Counted from the first letter of the stretch, positions 47,101-55,836 are shown. The stretch: DNA of 64,000 bases from Bacillus manliponensis (GCF_000712595.1 NZ_JOTN01000004.1:1-64000), one strand, 5' to 3'. A program made the numbers and translations. The notes: a model not told the origin generated them from the letters alone.

Positions 47101-47625
47101 TCACTTTATTTTGTAATGAAGTTCAACAAACTGACCGTAATGTTTTGCGTTTAATAACGTTAAATCAATTTCTGGATTCTTTTCTTTAAATAATGGAATA
47201 CCAGTACCTAATATGTGAGGGGTAATCGTAATAATATACTCATCAATTAAATTTTCCTTTAGAAAATTCACGAGTAAATGTCCGCCGCCAACTACCCATA
47301 TTTTAGATCCTTCTTGTTCTTTTAACTTTTTTGTAAATTGTACTACATCTTCATTTACAAACTCTACATGTTCATTGGAACCTGTTTCAGAACTCGTAAA
47401 GACGTAACATTTTTTATCGGGATAAGGGAAGGAGTCTGTTTCATTTAATATCCAATCATACGTCCTTTTTCCCATAATGACAGTATCAATGGATTCATAC
47501 ATTTCTGCATAACAACCATTTTCGCCTCCTGTTTCTGTTTCCATTAACCATCGTAAATCGTCATCCTCTTTTGCAATAAATCCATCTAAACTCGTGGCGA
47601 TAAATAAAATAATTTCACGTGTCAT
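47101..47625 (-). CDS. Dihydrofolate reductase-fold protein (RibD C-terminal domain family)
   Basis: 174 residues. ILFIATSLDGFIAKEDDDLRWL start, DTVIMGKRTYDWIL, KIWVVGGGHLLVNFLKENLID (GGG dinucleotide loop) and ITPHILGTGIPLF are typical of YyaP/YwjB-like reductases related to RibD. NADPH-dependent reduction of an unknown pterin- or pyrimidine-like compound is likely. GGAGGG before the ATG. It is divergent from the WYL regulator gene with a 105-bp shared promoter region, so that regulator may control it. Confidence 0.85.
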   Translation of the reverse strand: MTREIILFIATSLDGFIAKEDDDLRWLMETETGGENGCYAEMYESIDTVIMGKRTYDWILNETDSFPYPDKKCYVFTSSETGSNEHVEFVNEDVVQFTKKLKEQEGSKIWVVGGGHLLVNFLKENLIDEYIITITPHILGTGIPLFKEKNPEIDLTLLNAKHYGQFVELHYKIK

Positions 47626-47730
47626 ATAATCCCTCCTGATATATTATGAATATAATCGTTGTTTACAGTGCTATATTAACGATAAAACATGCCAAGTATT
47701 GTCATGTTAAAAGAAAAAAGGTGAAAAAAC

Positions 47731-48666
47731 ATGTCAAAAGCAAAACGTTTATTAGATATTCTTCTGTTTGCTACTACAAAAAGACAATTTACTGCTCAAG
47801 AAATTGCAGATGAGTTTAACATATCAATTCGTACGGTCCATAGATATATCATCGATTTGGGTGAGATGGGCTTACCGATTTACGCTGAGCAAGGGCGTAA
47901 CGGCGGTTATAAAGTTTTAACAGGTAAAATGCTTCCGCCTCTTTTATTTACAGAAGAAGAAGCTGTTTCCGTTTTCTTTGCTTTTCAATCGTTACAATAT
48001 TATCGGAATTTACCTTTTGATGCTGAAATAAACTCAGTTACTCATAAATTGTATAATTCCCTTCAAAATGATGCGAAACGAAAAGTGGATAAGGTTCGTT
48101 CCTACATTGCTTTTTGGAATCCAAAAAGAATCATTGAAACACCACTTTTAAAAGAAGTATTAACATTAACGATTGAAAATAAAAATTTCCGTTTTCAATA
48201 TGAATCGAAAGCTGGAATAAAGGAAAAGTATGTGCATCCTATCGGTGTATATGCACATGATGGTTTATGGTATTTACCAGCGTATGACTTTCATAAAGAA
48301 AAAATATTACTATATCGTGTAGATCGCATTGTTTCCATACAATCTACGGAACAATGTAAAGATACATTTATTAATTTAGAAGAATGGTTTTCCTCTTACA
48401 CAGTAACGAACCCAACTCAGCTTCACGTCGAATTAAGAAAAGAAGGAGTTCGTCAATGTAAAAGTGTGCCCTATCTCCAAGAGTACGTAGTGATAAATGA
48501 GGACGGGACAGGATATATTAACTCGGCAATTGATGCGAATGAAATTCATTTTATTACACCGTTATTTTATCGACTTGGGAAAGATGCAAAGGTTGTAGAA
48601 CCTAAAGAATTAATAGATTCTTTACGTATACATGCGGAGGAGATTTTACATATGTATAGTGGATAA
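47731..48666 (+). CDS. HTH/WYL-domain transcriptional regulator (YafY/DeoR type)
   Basis: 311 residues. N-terminal helix-turn-helix (KRLLDILLFATTKRQFTAQE, FNISIRTVHRYIIDLGEMG) followed by GRNGGYKVL. The middle and C-terminal WYL/WCX part has YVHPIGVYAHDGLWYLPAYD (WYL-motif variant) and FYRLGKDAKVVEPKELI. Such regulators bind small ligands or nucleic acid pieces through WYL. Divergent neighbour is the reductase gene. AAAGGTG before the ATG. Confidence 0.88.
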   Translation: MSKAKRLLDILLFATTKRQFTAQEIADEFNISIRTVHRYIIDLGEMGLPIYAEQGRNGGYKVLTGKMLPPLLFTEEEAVSVFFAFQSLQYYRNLPFDAEINSVTHKLYNSLQNDAKRKVDKVRSYIAFWNPKRIIETPLLKEVLTLTIENKNFRFQYESKAGIKEKYVHPIGVYAHDGLWYLPAYDFHKEKILLYRVDRIVSIQSTEQCKDTFINLEEWFSSYTVTNPTQLHVELRKEGVRQCKSVPYLQEYVVINEDGTGYINSAIDANEIHFITPLFYRLGKDAKVVEPKELIDSLRIHAEEILHMYSG

Positions 48667-48778
48667 AAAGGTGTAAGAGGATCTACTTATACTTAAGTTA
48701 GTATCATTATATTTTTTATAGATTTTAGCAGTAATCTTTCTTAATATTGAACAAGTGAGATCTGAGAGGGGAGATAAT

Positions 48779-49747
48779 ATGTTACATACATCTATATTGG
48801 AAGATGGATTAACGATTATGTCGTTATGTAAAAAACAAACAGGTGACATTTGGCATGCTCATTATGGTGCGGCAGCTATCGGTAGTTACTTTTTTGTGAA
48901 AAATAATGAAAATTTAAGTCAAGAACTTGCGCAGCTTGTCTTTACTCAAGCTGGTACGATGGCTAATAAAGTAATAGATAGGAATATTGAACGACGCAGC
49001 ACCTATTGCGACGAAGGAAGTTCCGTAATGGCTATACTTGAAGCACTCGATAAAACGATAGATCAGCTTCATTGGGTTGGTCATAATGTCATATACGCGG
49101 CAGCGAGTTTGTCGGCTATTCATGAATTGAAAGGTTGGGGCAGTACTGAGGATATTGCTGGAATAACTGATCTTATTCAATCGTTTGAAAGGACAATTCC
49201 GGGAAGATCATGGATTGGGTTTTCTGCTTCTGAAGTAAAAAGGATGACCATTACAGATGAGGATGGATTTCCAACTATATCAAAGCCAAGTGAACTTTCT
49301 TTACTCGTTTTGGAAGAGTTAGCACAGTTCCCAGTCATTTATCGAGCTGAATCGCATCACGATTTAATTGGTCACATGCTGACTTTTTCACATGCGTTAA
49401 ACATTTTATTTGACCTTGGGCATACTTCGTTTTTTAAGCGTGGATTACTACCTGTTTTTAAATTAATGAAAGTTCTCCGAAGCAGTAGGGATATGAAACA
49501 TGAGGATTCGATCAAGTTGGTTTCACCTGTCGATCGTCTACCTTTACAACGAGCAAAACGAGCAGCCGAGCTTCCAGGCGAGATTGCATTTTGGGAAAAG
49601 GACTACAGTAAGGAAGATTGGGATTATGGTCACGTATTTAAATTCTCTCATAGCTTCTACGACCATTTACGACGAGTAGAACAATTGAAAGAAACCTATT
49701 TTGAAAATTTCCGATATGTAATTGGCCAATCGTCACCATTTGAATGA
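48779..49747 (+). CDS. Conserved hypothetical protein, unknown family
   Basis: 322 residues, soluble and mostly helical by composition. Recognisable stretches are WHAHYGAAAIGSYFFV, THEGSS-like YCDEGSSVMAILEALD, HWVGHNVIYAAASLSAI (His-rich) and the mid-part IYRAESHHDLIGHMLTFSHA with four His. The repeated His/Glu pairs could form a metal site, which is inference. GAGGGGAG before ATG 48779 sets the start. No clear partner; the WYL regulator lies 112 bp upstream on the same strand. Confidence 0.55.
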   Translation: MLHTSILEDGLTIMSLCKKQTGDIWHAHYGAAAIGSYFFVKNNENLSQELAQLVFTQAGTMANKVIDRNIERRSTYCDEGSSVMAILEALDKTIDQLHWVGHNVIYAAASLSAIHELKGWGSTEDIAGITDLIQSFERTIPGRSWIGFSASEVKRMTITDEDGFPTISKPSELSLLVLEELAQFPVIYRAESHHDLIGHMLTFSHALNILFDLGHTSFFKRGLLPVFKLMKVLRSSRDMKHEDSIKLVSPVDRLPLQRAKRAAELPGEIAFWEKDYSKEDWDYGHVFKFSHSFYDHLRRVEQLKETYFENFRYVIGQSSPFE

Positions 49748-49870
49748 ATAAAAAAAGATAAGTACTCATAATGAGTACTCATTAACATTGGAGTTTACTT
49801 TGAAAAGCCTAGGGAGAGGCTCTTACACTTTGATGATATCACATTTTAAATATTTGGATGTTGAGAAATA

Positions 49871-49900
49871 AAAAAGAGACCCAACACTGAGTCTCTTTAC
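49871..49900. terminator. Terminator-like hairpin
   Basis: AAAAGAGAC and GTCTCTTT arms around CCAACACTGA, with A-run and T-run sides. The gap 49748-50098 also holds a short palindrome AGTACTCAT-A-ATGAGTACT at 49761-49779 just after the stop codon, and no gene. Confidence 0.7.
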
Positions 49901-50098
49901 CTAGGGGATCTAGCCTTCTCAGGAACAAAGAATGGCTGATTTTATCGTAACATGGTTATGAGAATAGCATTGTAAAATTTATGTGAATTCGGGTTGTAAT
50001 AGACCTATATAGTGGTATTTCTGTACATAGCTCATCTAACAATATAGGTGAGCATTTTTATTTATTTTAATATAGAGTGTTTAAAAGGAGATGATAAT

Positions 50099-50776
50099 TT
50101 GTTAGATTATATTTGGCTGGATGACGAATCTCCTATCTTACAACAAGTTCCAAAGGGGTTCCAATCCGCAGCAATATTACTTCACCCTTTTGTTCAAATG
50201 CCTTTAGGGTGGGAAAAATCAATGAGAAAAAGACAATACCAACATATTTATCCAAATGATGAAGAGGCATTGAACATTGGAAAATCAGTTCCTTGGCGGG
50301 AAATCATGTCTCAGAGTAGTTTGAATTCTTACAACGAATTAGCGATAGCTTTAATAACATCTATTGGTGCTTTCAAGAAAGAATATAAAAGGACGGATTT
50401 AGCTAATAAGTTAAATTCAAATCTTAATTCAGACCTCTTTTATCCAACAGAAGATAGTACATCAGTGTTTTTACTGGATAATTTATTGAAAGTCGTCGGT
50501 TCAAAGGGAGCAAGTAAATTATATTTTTCAGACCCACTATCCGATAACAGTGGAGTATTAAATATAGAAGATACTAACTCGCTAGACATATGTAACCTAT
50601 TTGGTCCGGAGTTAATTGTGACTGATGAAAATATGGATTACGCGTTTATGAGTTTGTATGATTCTTTTACAACTTTATTGTTTGCGAAGGATAAAAATAT
50701 TGAGCACATTGTTCAGTTGCTAGATTGTGAAGCTATAATATGTGAACAAGAAACGGCTATTAACTGGTATTTTTAA
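50099..50776 (+). CDS. DUF2711-like protein, TTG start
   Basis: 225 residues from TTG 50099, placed 8 nt after AAAGGAG; the ATG at 50048 is upstream of that box. LDYIWLDDESPILQQVPKGF start, HPFVQMPLGWEKSMRKRQY and INWYF end match what I recall of the DUF2711 family in the B. cereus group. Soluble, mixed fold, acidic. Function unknown; such proteins often occur as immunity-like singletons. Low GC like its surroundings. Confidence 0.6.
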   Translation: MLDYIWLDDESPILQQVPKGFQSAAILLHPFVQMPLGWEKSMRKRQYQHIYPNDEEALNIGKSVPWREIMSQSSLNSYNELAIALITSIGAFKKEYKRTDLANKLNSNLNSDLFYPTEDSTSVFLLDNLLKVVGSKGASKLYFSDPLSDNSGVLNIEDTNSLDICNLFGPELIVTDENMDYAFMSLYDSFTTLLFAKDKNIEHIVQLLDCEAIICEQETAINWYF

Positions 50777-50900
50777 TAAATCTACGAAAACAATGAGCAT
50801 ATAATATAGCAGCGGACAATAGCGATATGGATGGCGCTGATCTTGATTAAGATAATGAAACAGGTTAATGATGAAGCGTTATATTGGGAAGTGTGGCAAG

Positions 50901-51102
50901 ATGGGGATTACAGGGCAAATAATAGGAGTATTTTTAATTTTAATAGGAAGTCATATTTAGAGAGAAATGGAAAAATGGTAATAAAACTGCTGTCATTGGG
51001 GAGTTATATTTAATTATTATCGCTACAGTTTTAAATATCGGTGGTTTTGTGGTATATGTAGGGATAGTACTATTAGGAATTATGCTTGTTATATATCCAT
51101 AA
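50901..51102 (+). pseudogene. Small membrane protein remnant with stop and frameshift
   Basis: ATG 50901 starts MGITGQIIGVFLILIGSH, then TAG, then the frame must shift by one base to read KTAVIGELYLIIIATVL and IGGFVVYVGIVLLGIMLVIY up to TAA 51102. The two helical parts clearly belong together. Total length 202 bp is not a multiple of three. The 50777-50900 stretch also ends an acidic tail (ADNSDMDGADLD) of another lost gene. Confidence 0.5.
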
Positions 51103-51222
51103 ATCATTATAAAGGTAACATTTTCCTAGCTAAAATTATTGATTTTTAGTATGAAAACCGGGGAAAGAGAAGGTTTACCGATGAATGATGAATATACGTA
51201 TAAGCAAACTAGGAGGGTGATT

Positions 51223-51591
51223 ATGAATATAGAGAGGATAGAAGTAGATGGGCGAAATATTGCCGTCGTGAGAAGCAGTAAGATATTAATATACGATGTT
51301 CAGTCAGCATTAGATTTTATGGCAACCGTACAATATGAAGCAGGATGCAATCGCATCATTATAAACAAATCTCTACTAAAAGAAAGCTTTTTCGATTTGA
51401 AAACACGCCTTGCAGGCGAAATCTTTCAGAAGTTCGTCAATTATCAAGTGAAAATTGCAATTATTGGAGATTTTTCTGCGTATTCAAGTCAAAGCTTAAA
51501 AGATTTTATCTATGAATGCAACCTCGGAAACGATTTCTTTTTCTTACCAACCGAACAACAAGCGATTGAAAAGTTAAGCACGTTGAAGTAG
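51223..51591 (+). CDS. DUF4180 family protein
   Basis: 122 residues from ATG 51223 (AGGAGGG directly upstream). VRSSKILIYDVQSALDFMAT, CNRIIINKSLLKESFFDLKT and KIAIIGDFSAYSSQSLKDFI match the DUF4180 pattern. The fold is probably alpha/beta like SpoIIAA/STAS proteins. Function unknown. A strong terminator follows about 75 bp later. Confidence 0.75.
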   Translation: MNIERIEVDGRNIAVVRSSKILIYDVQSALDFMATVQYEAGCNRIIINKSLLKESFFDLKTRLAGEIFQKFVNYQVKIAIIGDFSAYSSQSLKDFIYECNLGNDFFFLPTEQQAIEKLSTLK

Positions 51592-51663
51592 AAGATGGAA
51601 AGGTTATATTAAACCCGATAGGTACAGAGTAAAGTAAGTAGTATTCTAGGCTAACTAGTTAAT

Positions 51664-51717
51664 AAAAACAATAATCTTCCACAACTAATCATATTTGTGG
51701 GAGATTATTGTTTTTAA
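51664..51717. terminator. Long terminator hairpin
   Basis: About 20-bp arms (AAAACAATAATCTT-CCACAA and TTGTGG-GAGATTATTGTTTT) with one bulge, A/T runs on both sides. Confidence 0.85.
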
Positions 51718-51752
51718 ATGGCTTTATTGTTGTTTACTTTGAGGGGTACCGC

Positions 51753-51885
51753 CACATCGCCATCAATTCAAGAATTCAGGATTACCCCAAAACGATAAAA
51801 ATGAGCTCAATTCTTGTGGGCACCTATGAAAAGATGAAATTTTCACTTTAGAGACCCATCAAAATGTTAGCTTGATGGGCATGTG
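51753..51885. mobile_element. MITE-like element with IS231-type ends
   Basis: Left end CACATCGCCATCAATTCAAG (51753-51772) and right end GTTAGCTTGATGGGCATGTG (51866-51885) are inverted, only 133 bp apart, with no coding capacity inside. Outside them GGGGTACCGC and TCGAGACCCC are again near-inverse. GGGGTACCGCCA equals the first 12 bases of the Tn3-type end seen at 10087, a known preferred target of IS231. Confidence 0.55.
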
Positions 51886-52015
51886 TCGAGACCCCAATAA
51901 GATACGATTAAATTCCCTTTTTATGGTGTTATATTTACAGGAGCTTATTCAGCTAAAGCTGCAGGTTAGTTGAAGAGAGGATTTTTTAATTCTGATAAAT
52001 GCTAGGGGGAAAACA

Positions 52016-52372
52016 ATGGTTAGATTAGAAGAAATGAAATCAAATGAGTTTCAAAGGTATCTCAGTTATGCAATTTAAAATTATGCAGATGATCACGCAA
52101 AAGCTGGTAATTGGAATGAGCTAGAAGCAATTAGTAAGGCGACTAAAGAATTTGAAAAGCTATTACCAGAAGGGGAAAAAACGGTTAATAATAAGCTATG
52201 TATAATTCGAGATGAAGAGCAAGAAATGGGTATGATTTGGCTTGCTTAACAGTCAACTGAAAAAGGATTTATTTATGACATAAACATCTGGGAAGGTAAT
52301 CAAGGTCGTGGTTATGGAAAAAAAGCAATGAAAGAAATAGAAATCGTGGCAAAAAAATTAGAACGATTAGAG
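52016..52372 (+). pseudogene. GNAT acetyltransferase pseudogene
   Basis: ATG 52016 (AGGGGG upstream) starts MVRLEEMKSNEFQRYLSYAI. The frame has TAA after 20 codons and another TAA later (after MGMIWLA). Otherwise it is coherent: [37 protein letters not shown] (acetyl-CoA loop) and [15 protein letters not shown]. The C-terminal fold strands are missing, replaced in frame by IS231 transposase sequence from about 52373. Confidence 0.7.
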
Positions 52373-52808
52373 TGTCATTTATACGGACAGTTAATTAGTA
52401 TCCTCCTTTGTTCCTCCACTATGTTTCAAATGCGCCAATTACTCCTCGCCAAGAAGAAACGAGAGTTGAGTGAATATAAAGCGATTTATATTATCAAAGA
52501 TTATTTTCCACTTCTTTATCAAGCTTTACAAAAAGACACCCCAGAGATATCAAAGATACTACTTCGTTTGTTTAATCTTCTACAGAGAAATGGGCGAGAA
52601 TCCCATAGATATGAGAAGAAAACAGTCTTTGATATCTTAGGCATCGTATACAACTTTTCTATGTCTCACAAACATGTAGCGTAATCCAAAAAAATGAAAC
52701 CCGATATGGTTTATTTGGTATGCAAATCTTTAAAGAACTTACACTGGATCTATAGAAAAAACCTCACGTGAAATTAAACTTATATAATCTTAGCTTGATG
52801 GCGATGTG
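52373..52808 (+). mobile_element. 3' end of an IS231 (IS4-family) element
   Basis: Residues from [20 protein letters not shown] to [10 protein letters not shown] (stop 52684) look like the C-terminus of an IS231 transposase, including [20 protein letters not shown] and [13 protein letters not shown]. About 100 bp further stands the right end CTTAGCTTGATGGCGATGTG (52789-52808). About three quarters of the transposase gene and the catalytic Asp residues are missing, so it is inactive. Confidence 0.7.
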
Positions 52809-52882
52809 GCGATACCCATATAGAATAAAGTTTATATTTTTATTAGAATATTCTAATAAATTTTTATAAAGTTTTCTTAATA

Positions 52883-52912
52883 TTTACATTTTCAATACAT
52901 ACATTTTATACT
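52883..52912 (+). promoter_or_regulatory. Promoter of the RiPP precursor genes
   Basis: TTTACA (52883-52888), 18-bp spacer, TATACT (52907-52912), 38 bp before the first precursor ATG. Good sigma-A type match. It lies just beyond the IS231 right end. Confidence 0.6.
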
Positions 52913-52950
52913 TAAATTGTTAGAAAAATACATTTAAGGGGGATAAAACA

Positions 52951-53031
52951 ATGAAAATGGAAATTATTAGTGAAGCAAACACAGTTGTTGAAGTTGAAAA
53001 TAACATGCAACAATACCCATTTGAAGTGTAG
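52951..53031 (+). CDS. RiPP precursor peptide, copy 1
   Basis: 26 residues, starting MKMEIISEANTVVEVE and ending NNMQQYPFEV, then TAG. AGGGGG lies 9 nt before the ATG. Identical at every base to the second copy at 53073. Together with the YcaO-type synthetase and exporter downstream it looks like the substrate of a ribosomal peptide pathway: acidic leader-like start and aromatic/Pro end. There is no Cys; the only Ser and Thr are at positions 7 and 11, in the N-terminal half. The likely modified part is therefore unclear. Coding is supported by position, ribosome binding sites and duplication. Confidence 0.75.
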   Translation: MKMEIISEANTVVEVENNMQQYPFEV

Positions 53032-53072
53032 TATTGTGCAAAGTAAGATTATATGAGAGGAGGTGACAAAGG

Positions 53073-53153
53073 ATGAAAATGGAAATTATTAGTGAAGCAA
53101 ACACAGTTGTTGAAGTTGAAAATAACATGCAACAATACCCATTTGAAGTGTAG
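53073..53153 (+). CDS. RiPP precursor peptide, copy 2 (identical)
   Basis: Exact 81-bp copy of the first precursor gene, with its own, better ribosome binding site (AGGAGGTGA, 7 nt before the ATG). Identity continues past the stop codon for about 12 bases (ATTGTGCAAAG after one changed base) and then ends. Upstream sequence is unrelated, so each copy has its own translation signal. Exact identity of both copies suggests recent duplication or gene conversion. In-frame read-through of the TAG would add HCAK here and YCAK in copy 1. Confidence 0.75.
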   Translation: MKMEIISEANTVVEVENNMQQYPFEV

Positions 53154-53237
53154 CATTGTGCAAAGCTACATAATCTAGGTAAAAGCAAAGGGGTTACTCC
53201 ATAGGAATTGAATATTAAGCTGTTTCTATGTTGATTG

Positions 53238-53295
53238 CATAAGCACAAGATGGGTTTTCTGAAAATTCCTTCAAAGAAGAACTTCTGTGCTTATG
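53238..53295. repeat. Inverted repeat between precursor and synthetase genes
   Basis: CATAAGCACA (53238-53247) pairs with TGTGCTTATG (53286-53295), with further A-A-G-rich pairing inside (AAGATGGG / CTTCTT partly). No T-run follows, so it may be an RNA processing or attenuation site that keeps the precursor level above that of the synthetase. The rest of the 53154-53530 gap shows no supported gene. Confidence 0.45.
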
Positions 53296-53530
53296 TATCC
53301 TTCTTTGCATGAGTTTAAATGTACCTTAATTAACAATAAATAATTCGAGAAAGAAGTTAAATATCGCAAGATTCATATGTTACATATTTAAGAGTTTATC
53401 TAATGTTCTGTCTTTTGCATGTGAGTGACTTATAAATCGATAGAGATAAACCATAAAGTAAAGCTATTTATCAGATAGTTCTCTGTATACTGTATTTTCT
53501 ATTTTTCTGTTTAAAAACTAATTTTTAAGA

Positions 53531-53567
53531 AGGAGGAAGCTAATTTACTTTAGATTGGCTATGTATA
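53531..53567 (+). promoter_or_regulatory. Distant ribosome binding site with intervening hairpin
   Basis: AGGAGG at 53531-53536 is 31 nt before ATG 53568, too far for normal use. Between them AGCTAAT (53538-53544) and ATTGGCT (53554-53560) can pair (one G-U), which would bring the box to about 8 nt from the start codon. Confidence 0.45.
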
Positions 53568-55823
53568 ATGATGAATTACAATTTAAATGACATACCCGTA
53601 ATTAACAAAACATACAATGAAACACCAAAAGGAAATGGGCAAGTTATTTCTACTGTTGATGGAGAAATAAAGATTTTGCAATGTTCACACGAAGTTTTAG
53701 AAAAAGTTCTATCTTTAATAAATGGGACTCGAACATTTGAAAAAATCGAGAATGAATTAGAAGAATTATATCCTTTAGATGAGATAAGAAATTTTTTATC
53801 CGCTTTGGTAAATGAGAGAATCATTTATCCAACTCCGGAAAGTAATGAGACTTTAGAGGGTGCCACTGTTTGTATTATCGGAAAAGGGCGACTAGCATCT
53901 GTAATGAATAAAGCAATAGGGTTAAGCCATCATAAAGAGTTTAAAACGATAACGTTCACTATAGATGAGTTTTTGTTAGGGCAGTCTATGATTGATTTTG
54001 ATGTTGCCGTGTTTGCACCAGATCAATGTACTTATGAAGATATACTGTGTTTGAATAAAAAAATGCTTTCTAAAAATAAACCATTTATACAGTGTTACTT
54101 TGATGGTCGTGAACTAGGACTCGGTCCATTTTTTATTCCAGGTAAAACCGCATGCTTAGAATGCCAAACCATGTATCATATTAAAAATATTAACAATAAA
54201 ATTTTTAATGGACAATTGATAGATACAGAAGATATCAAATCGCTATATTTTTCACATGAATTCCCTTATGCCTATAAAGATTCACAATTATTATATGTCG
54301 CTGATTTAATATGTCAGGACATAATTAGTTATTTACAAAAAGGGAATATGGAATTTGCAGATGTTAGAAAGTGTTACAAAGCGAATTCGCTTACATTTGA
54401 TAATAGCTATACCTATTATCCGACAACAGAATGTAAGTGCTGTCGTGCTATGAATAATTCTTATACGAAGTGGAGAGAGGGTCTTCTCCCGAATTTCAAA
54501 GATACAAAAAATTCTTTAGAAAGAGAAATTTGTTATACTACTGGTGGATTGCGTTCTAAAACTGAAAAAGAAACAAAGCAGTTGATTGATGAGACGCTTG
54601 AACGAATCGGGTTAAAAATTGATGTCAAGCGTGCTGTAAGCAATCCTTTTAATCGTGTAGTACCTTGCTATAATGCTATATTGGATACTTCCCATAGTAA
54701 CAAAACACCTTATTCCTTCCGAAAAACTAAAGCGTGGGGTAAAGGTCTAACTGAGATGCAGTCATACTTCTCTGCATCTTTTGAGATGTTTGAGCATATT
54801 GGACGTCAATATGTTGGTGATATACCCATTGTAGAAGCATCTTATAAAGATGTCGAGCAAAACGCAATAGAAATGAATACAATTGCCGAATCAATACAAA
54901 ATAAAAATACAAGTTATGATAAATTTAATCCTAATACAGCAATTGACTGGGTTTGGGCGAAATCATTAGTGAAGGATGATTACAAACTTGTACCAGCTTT
55001 AATGGTGTTTATGGATGATGTAAATACAAAAGGTCGCTTCTATGGAGGATCCTCCACTGGACTCGCTTCTGCAACTACTATTGAGGATGCCATTCTTCAT
55101 GCACTGCTTGAGATTATTGAGCATGATGCTTGGATGATTGGACAAGCCAATCAACATGTTCTGCCTCGTTTAGACTATATGACTTCAACAAACAAAGTAT
55201 TGAAAGAGCGTATAGACATGGTGAAGGATATGGGGTATCAAGTAATAAGTAGAGATTACACAAACGATTTAGAAATTCCTGTATTCAGAACTTGGATTGT
55301 TAATCCTAACAATGATACGCATTTTGCTTTCAGTGGTTTTGGTGCTTCAATTTCACCTGAAATCGCATTGGAACGTTCCGTTACTGAAGCCATGCAAAGC
55401 GATGCACTGGTTGATCCCAATAATCCATTGAATAATAGCATTTCTGGAGCTAAGTTGTTATCAAGAGTCAACTCTATATATTCTCTCTCATATTTATATA
55501 AAAAAGACATTGCGGGAAAAGCATCAAGTATTTCAATGCTAGATAAACCTAACCTAAAAATACAAAGTGTTAACCAAGCGATTAAACATATCATTAAACA
55601 ACTGAAGAAAAAAATACCTGGTTGTGATGTTTTATATGTCGATTTGACAAAGGATTCAATTAATATACCTACTGTTAGAGTTATTGTCACTGGTGATATA
55701 CAAAGACTTAACCATCCTCTTATTTCAGTAAGCCCAAGAACACTTAATTTTGGTATCAATATGGGGTATTCTAATACACCAGCAACATATAGAGAATTAT
55801 ATCTTGGAGACTATCCGCATTAA
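53568..55823 (+). CDS. Fused RRE / E1-like / YcaO-domain peptide-modifying enzyme
   Basis: 751 residues. About 30-90: winged-helix RiPP recognition part (VLEKVLSLINGTRTFEKIEN). About 95-300: E1/ThiF-like part with VCIIGKGRLA and a probable zinc site CLEC (196-199) plus CKCC (289-292). About 320-751: YcaO domain with SASFEMFEH (402-410), STGLASATTIEDAILHALLE (496-515) and ERSVTEAMQS (602-611), the ATP/Mg-binding motifs. YcaO enzymes activate peptide amide bonds with ATP to make azolines, thioamides or amidines. The Pro-rich C-terminus of azoline-forming types is absent (ends LGDYPH). No dehydrogenase is adjacent. Start has two ATGs (53568, 53571). Confidence 0.85.
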   Translation: MMNYNLNDIPVINKTYNETPKGNGQVISTVDGEIKILQCSHEVLEKVLSLINGTRTFEKIENELEELYPLDEIRNFLSALVNERIIYPTPESNETLEGATVCIIGKGRLASVMNKAIGLSHHKEFKTITFTIDEFLLGQSMIDFDVAVFAPDQCTYEDILCLNKKMLSKNKPFIQCYFDGRELGLGPFFIPGKTACLECQTMYHIKNINNKIFNGQLIDTEDIKSLYFSHEFPYAYKDSQLLYVADLICQDIISYLQKGNMEFADVRKCYKANSLTFDNSYTYYPTTECKCCRAMNNSYTKWREGLLPNFKDTKNSLEREICYTTGGLRSKTEKETKQLIDETLERIGLKIDVKRAVSNPFNRVVPCYNAILDTSHSNKTPYSFRKTKAWGKGLTEMQSYFSASFEMFEHIGRQYVGDIPIVEASYKDVEQNAIEMNTIAESIQNKNTSYDKFNPNTAIDWVWAKSLVKDDYKLVPALMVFMDDVNTKGRFYGGSSTGLASATTIEDAILHALLEIIEHDAWMIGQANQHVLPRLDYMTSTNKVLKERIDMVKDMGYQVISRDYTNDLEIPVFRTWIVNPNNDTHFAFSGFGASISPEIALERSVTEAMQSDALVDPNNPLNNSISGAKLLSRVNSIYSLSYLYKKDIAGKASSISMLDKPNLKIQSVNQAIKHIIKQLKKKIPGCDVLYVDLTKDSINIPTVRVIVTGDIQRLNHPLISVSPRTLNFGINMGYSNTPATYRELYLGDYPH

Positions 55824-55836
55824 AGAGGTAATCAGC

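Noticed and set aside
52016-52684. One intact fusion protein of acetyltransferase and transposase
   Set aside because: Two in-frame TAA codons in the acetyltransferase part; it is a remnant.
52951-53153. Two 81-bp identical units as a CRISPR or tandem repeat
   Set aside because: Only two units, each with its own ribosome binding site, start and stop codon. They are genes, not CRISPR repeats.
52967-53248. Open frame on the minus strand across the two precursor genes
   Set aside because: Its repeated sequence is only the complement of the duplicated precursor genes, and no start signal is present.
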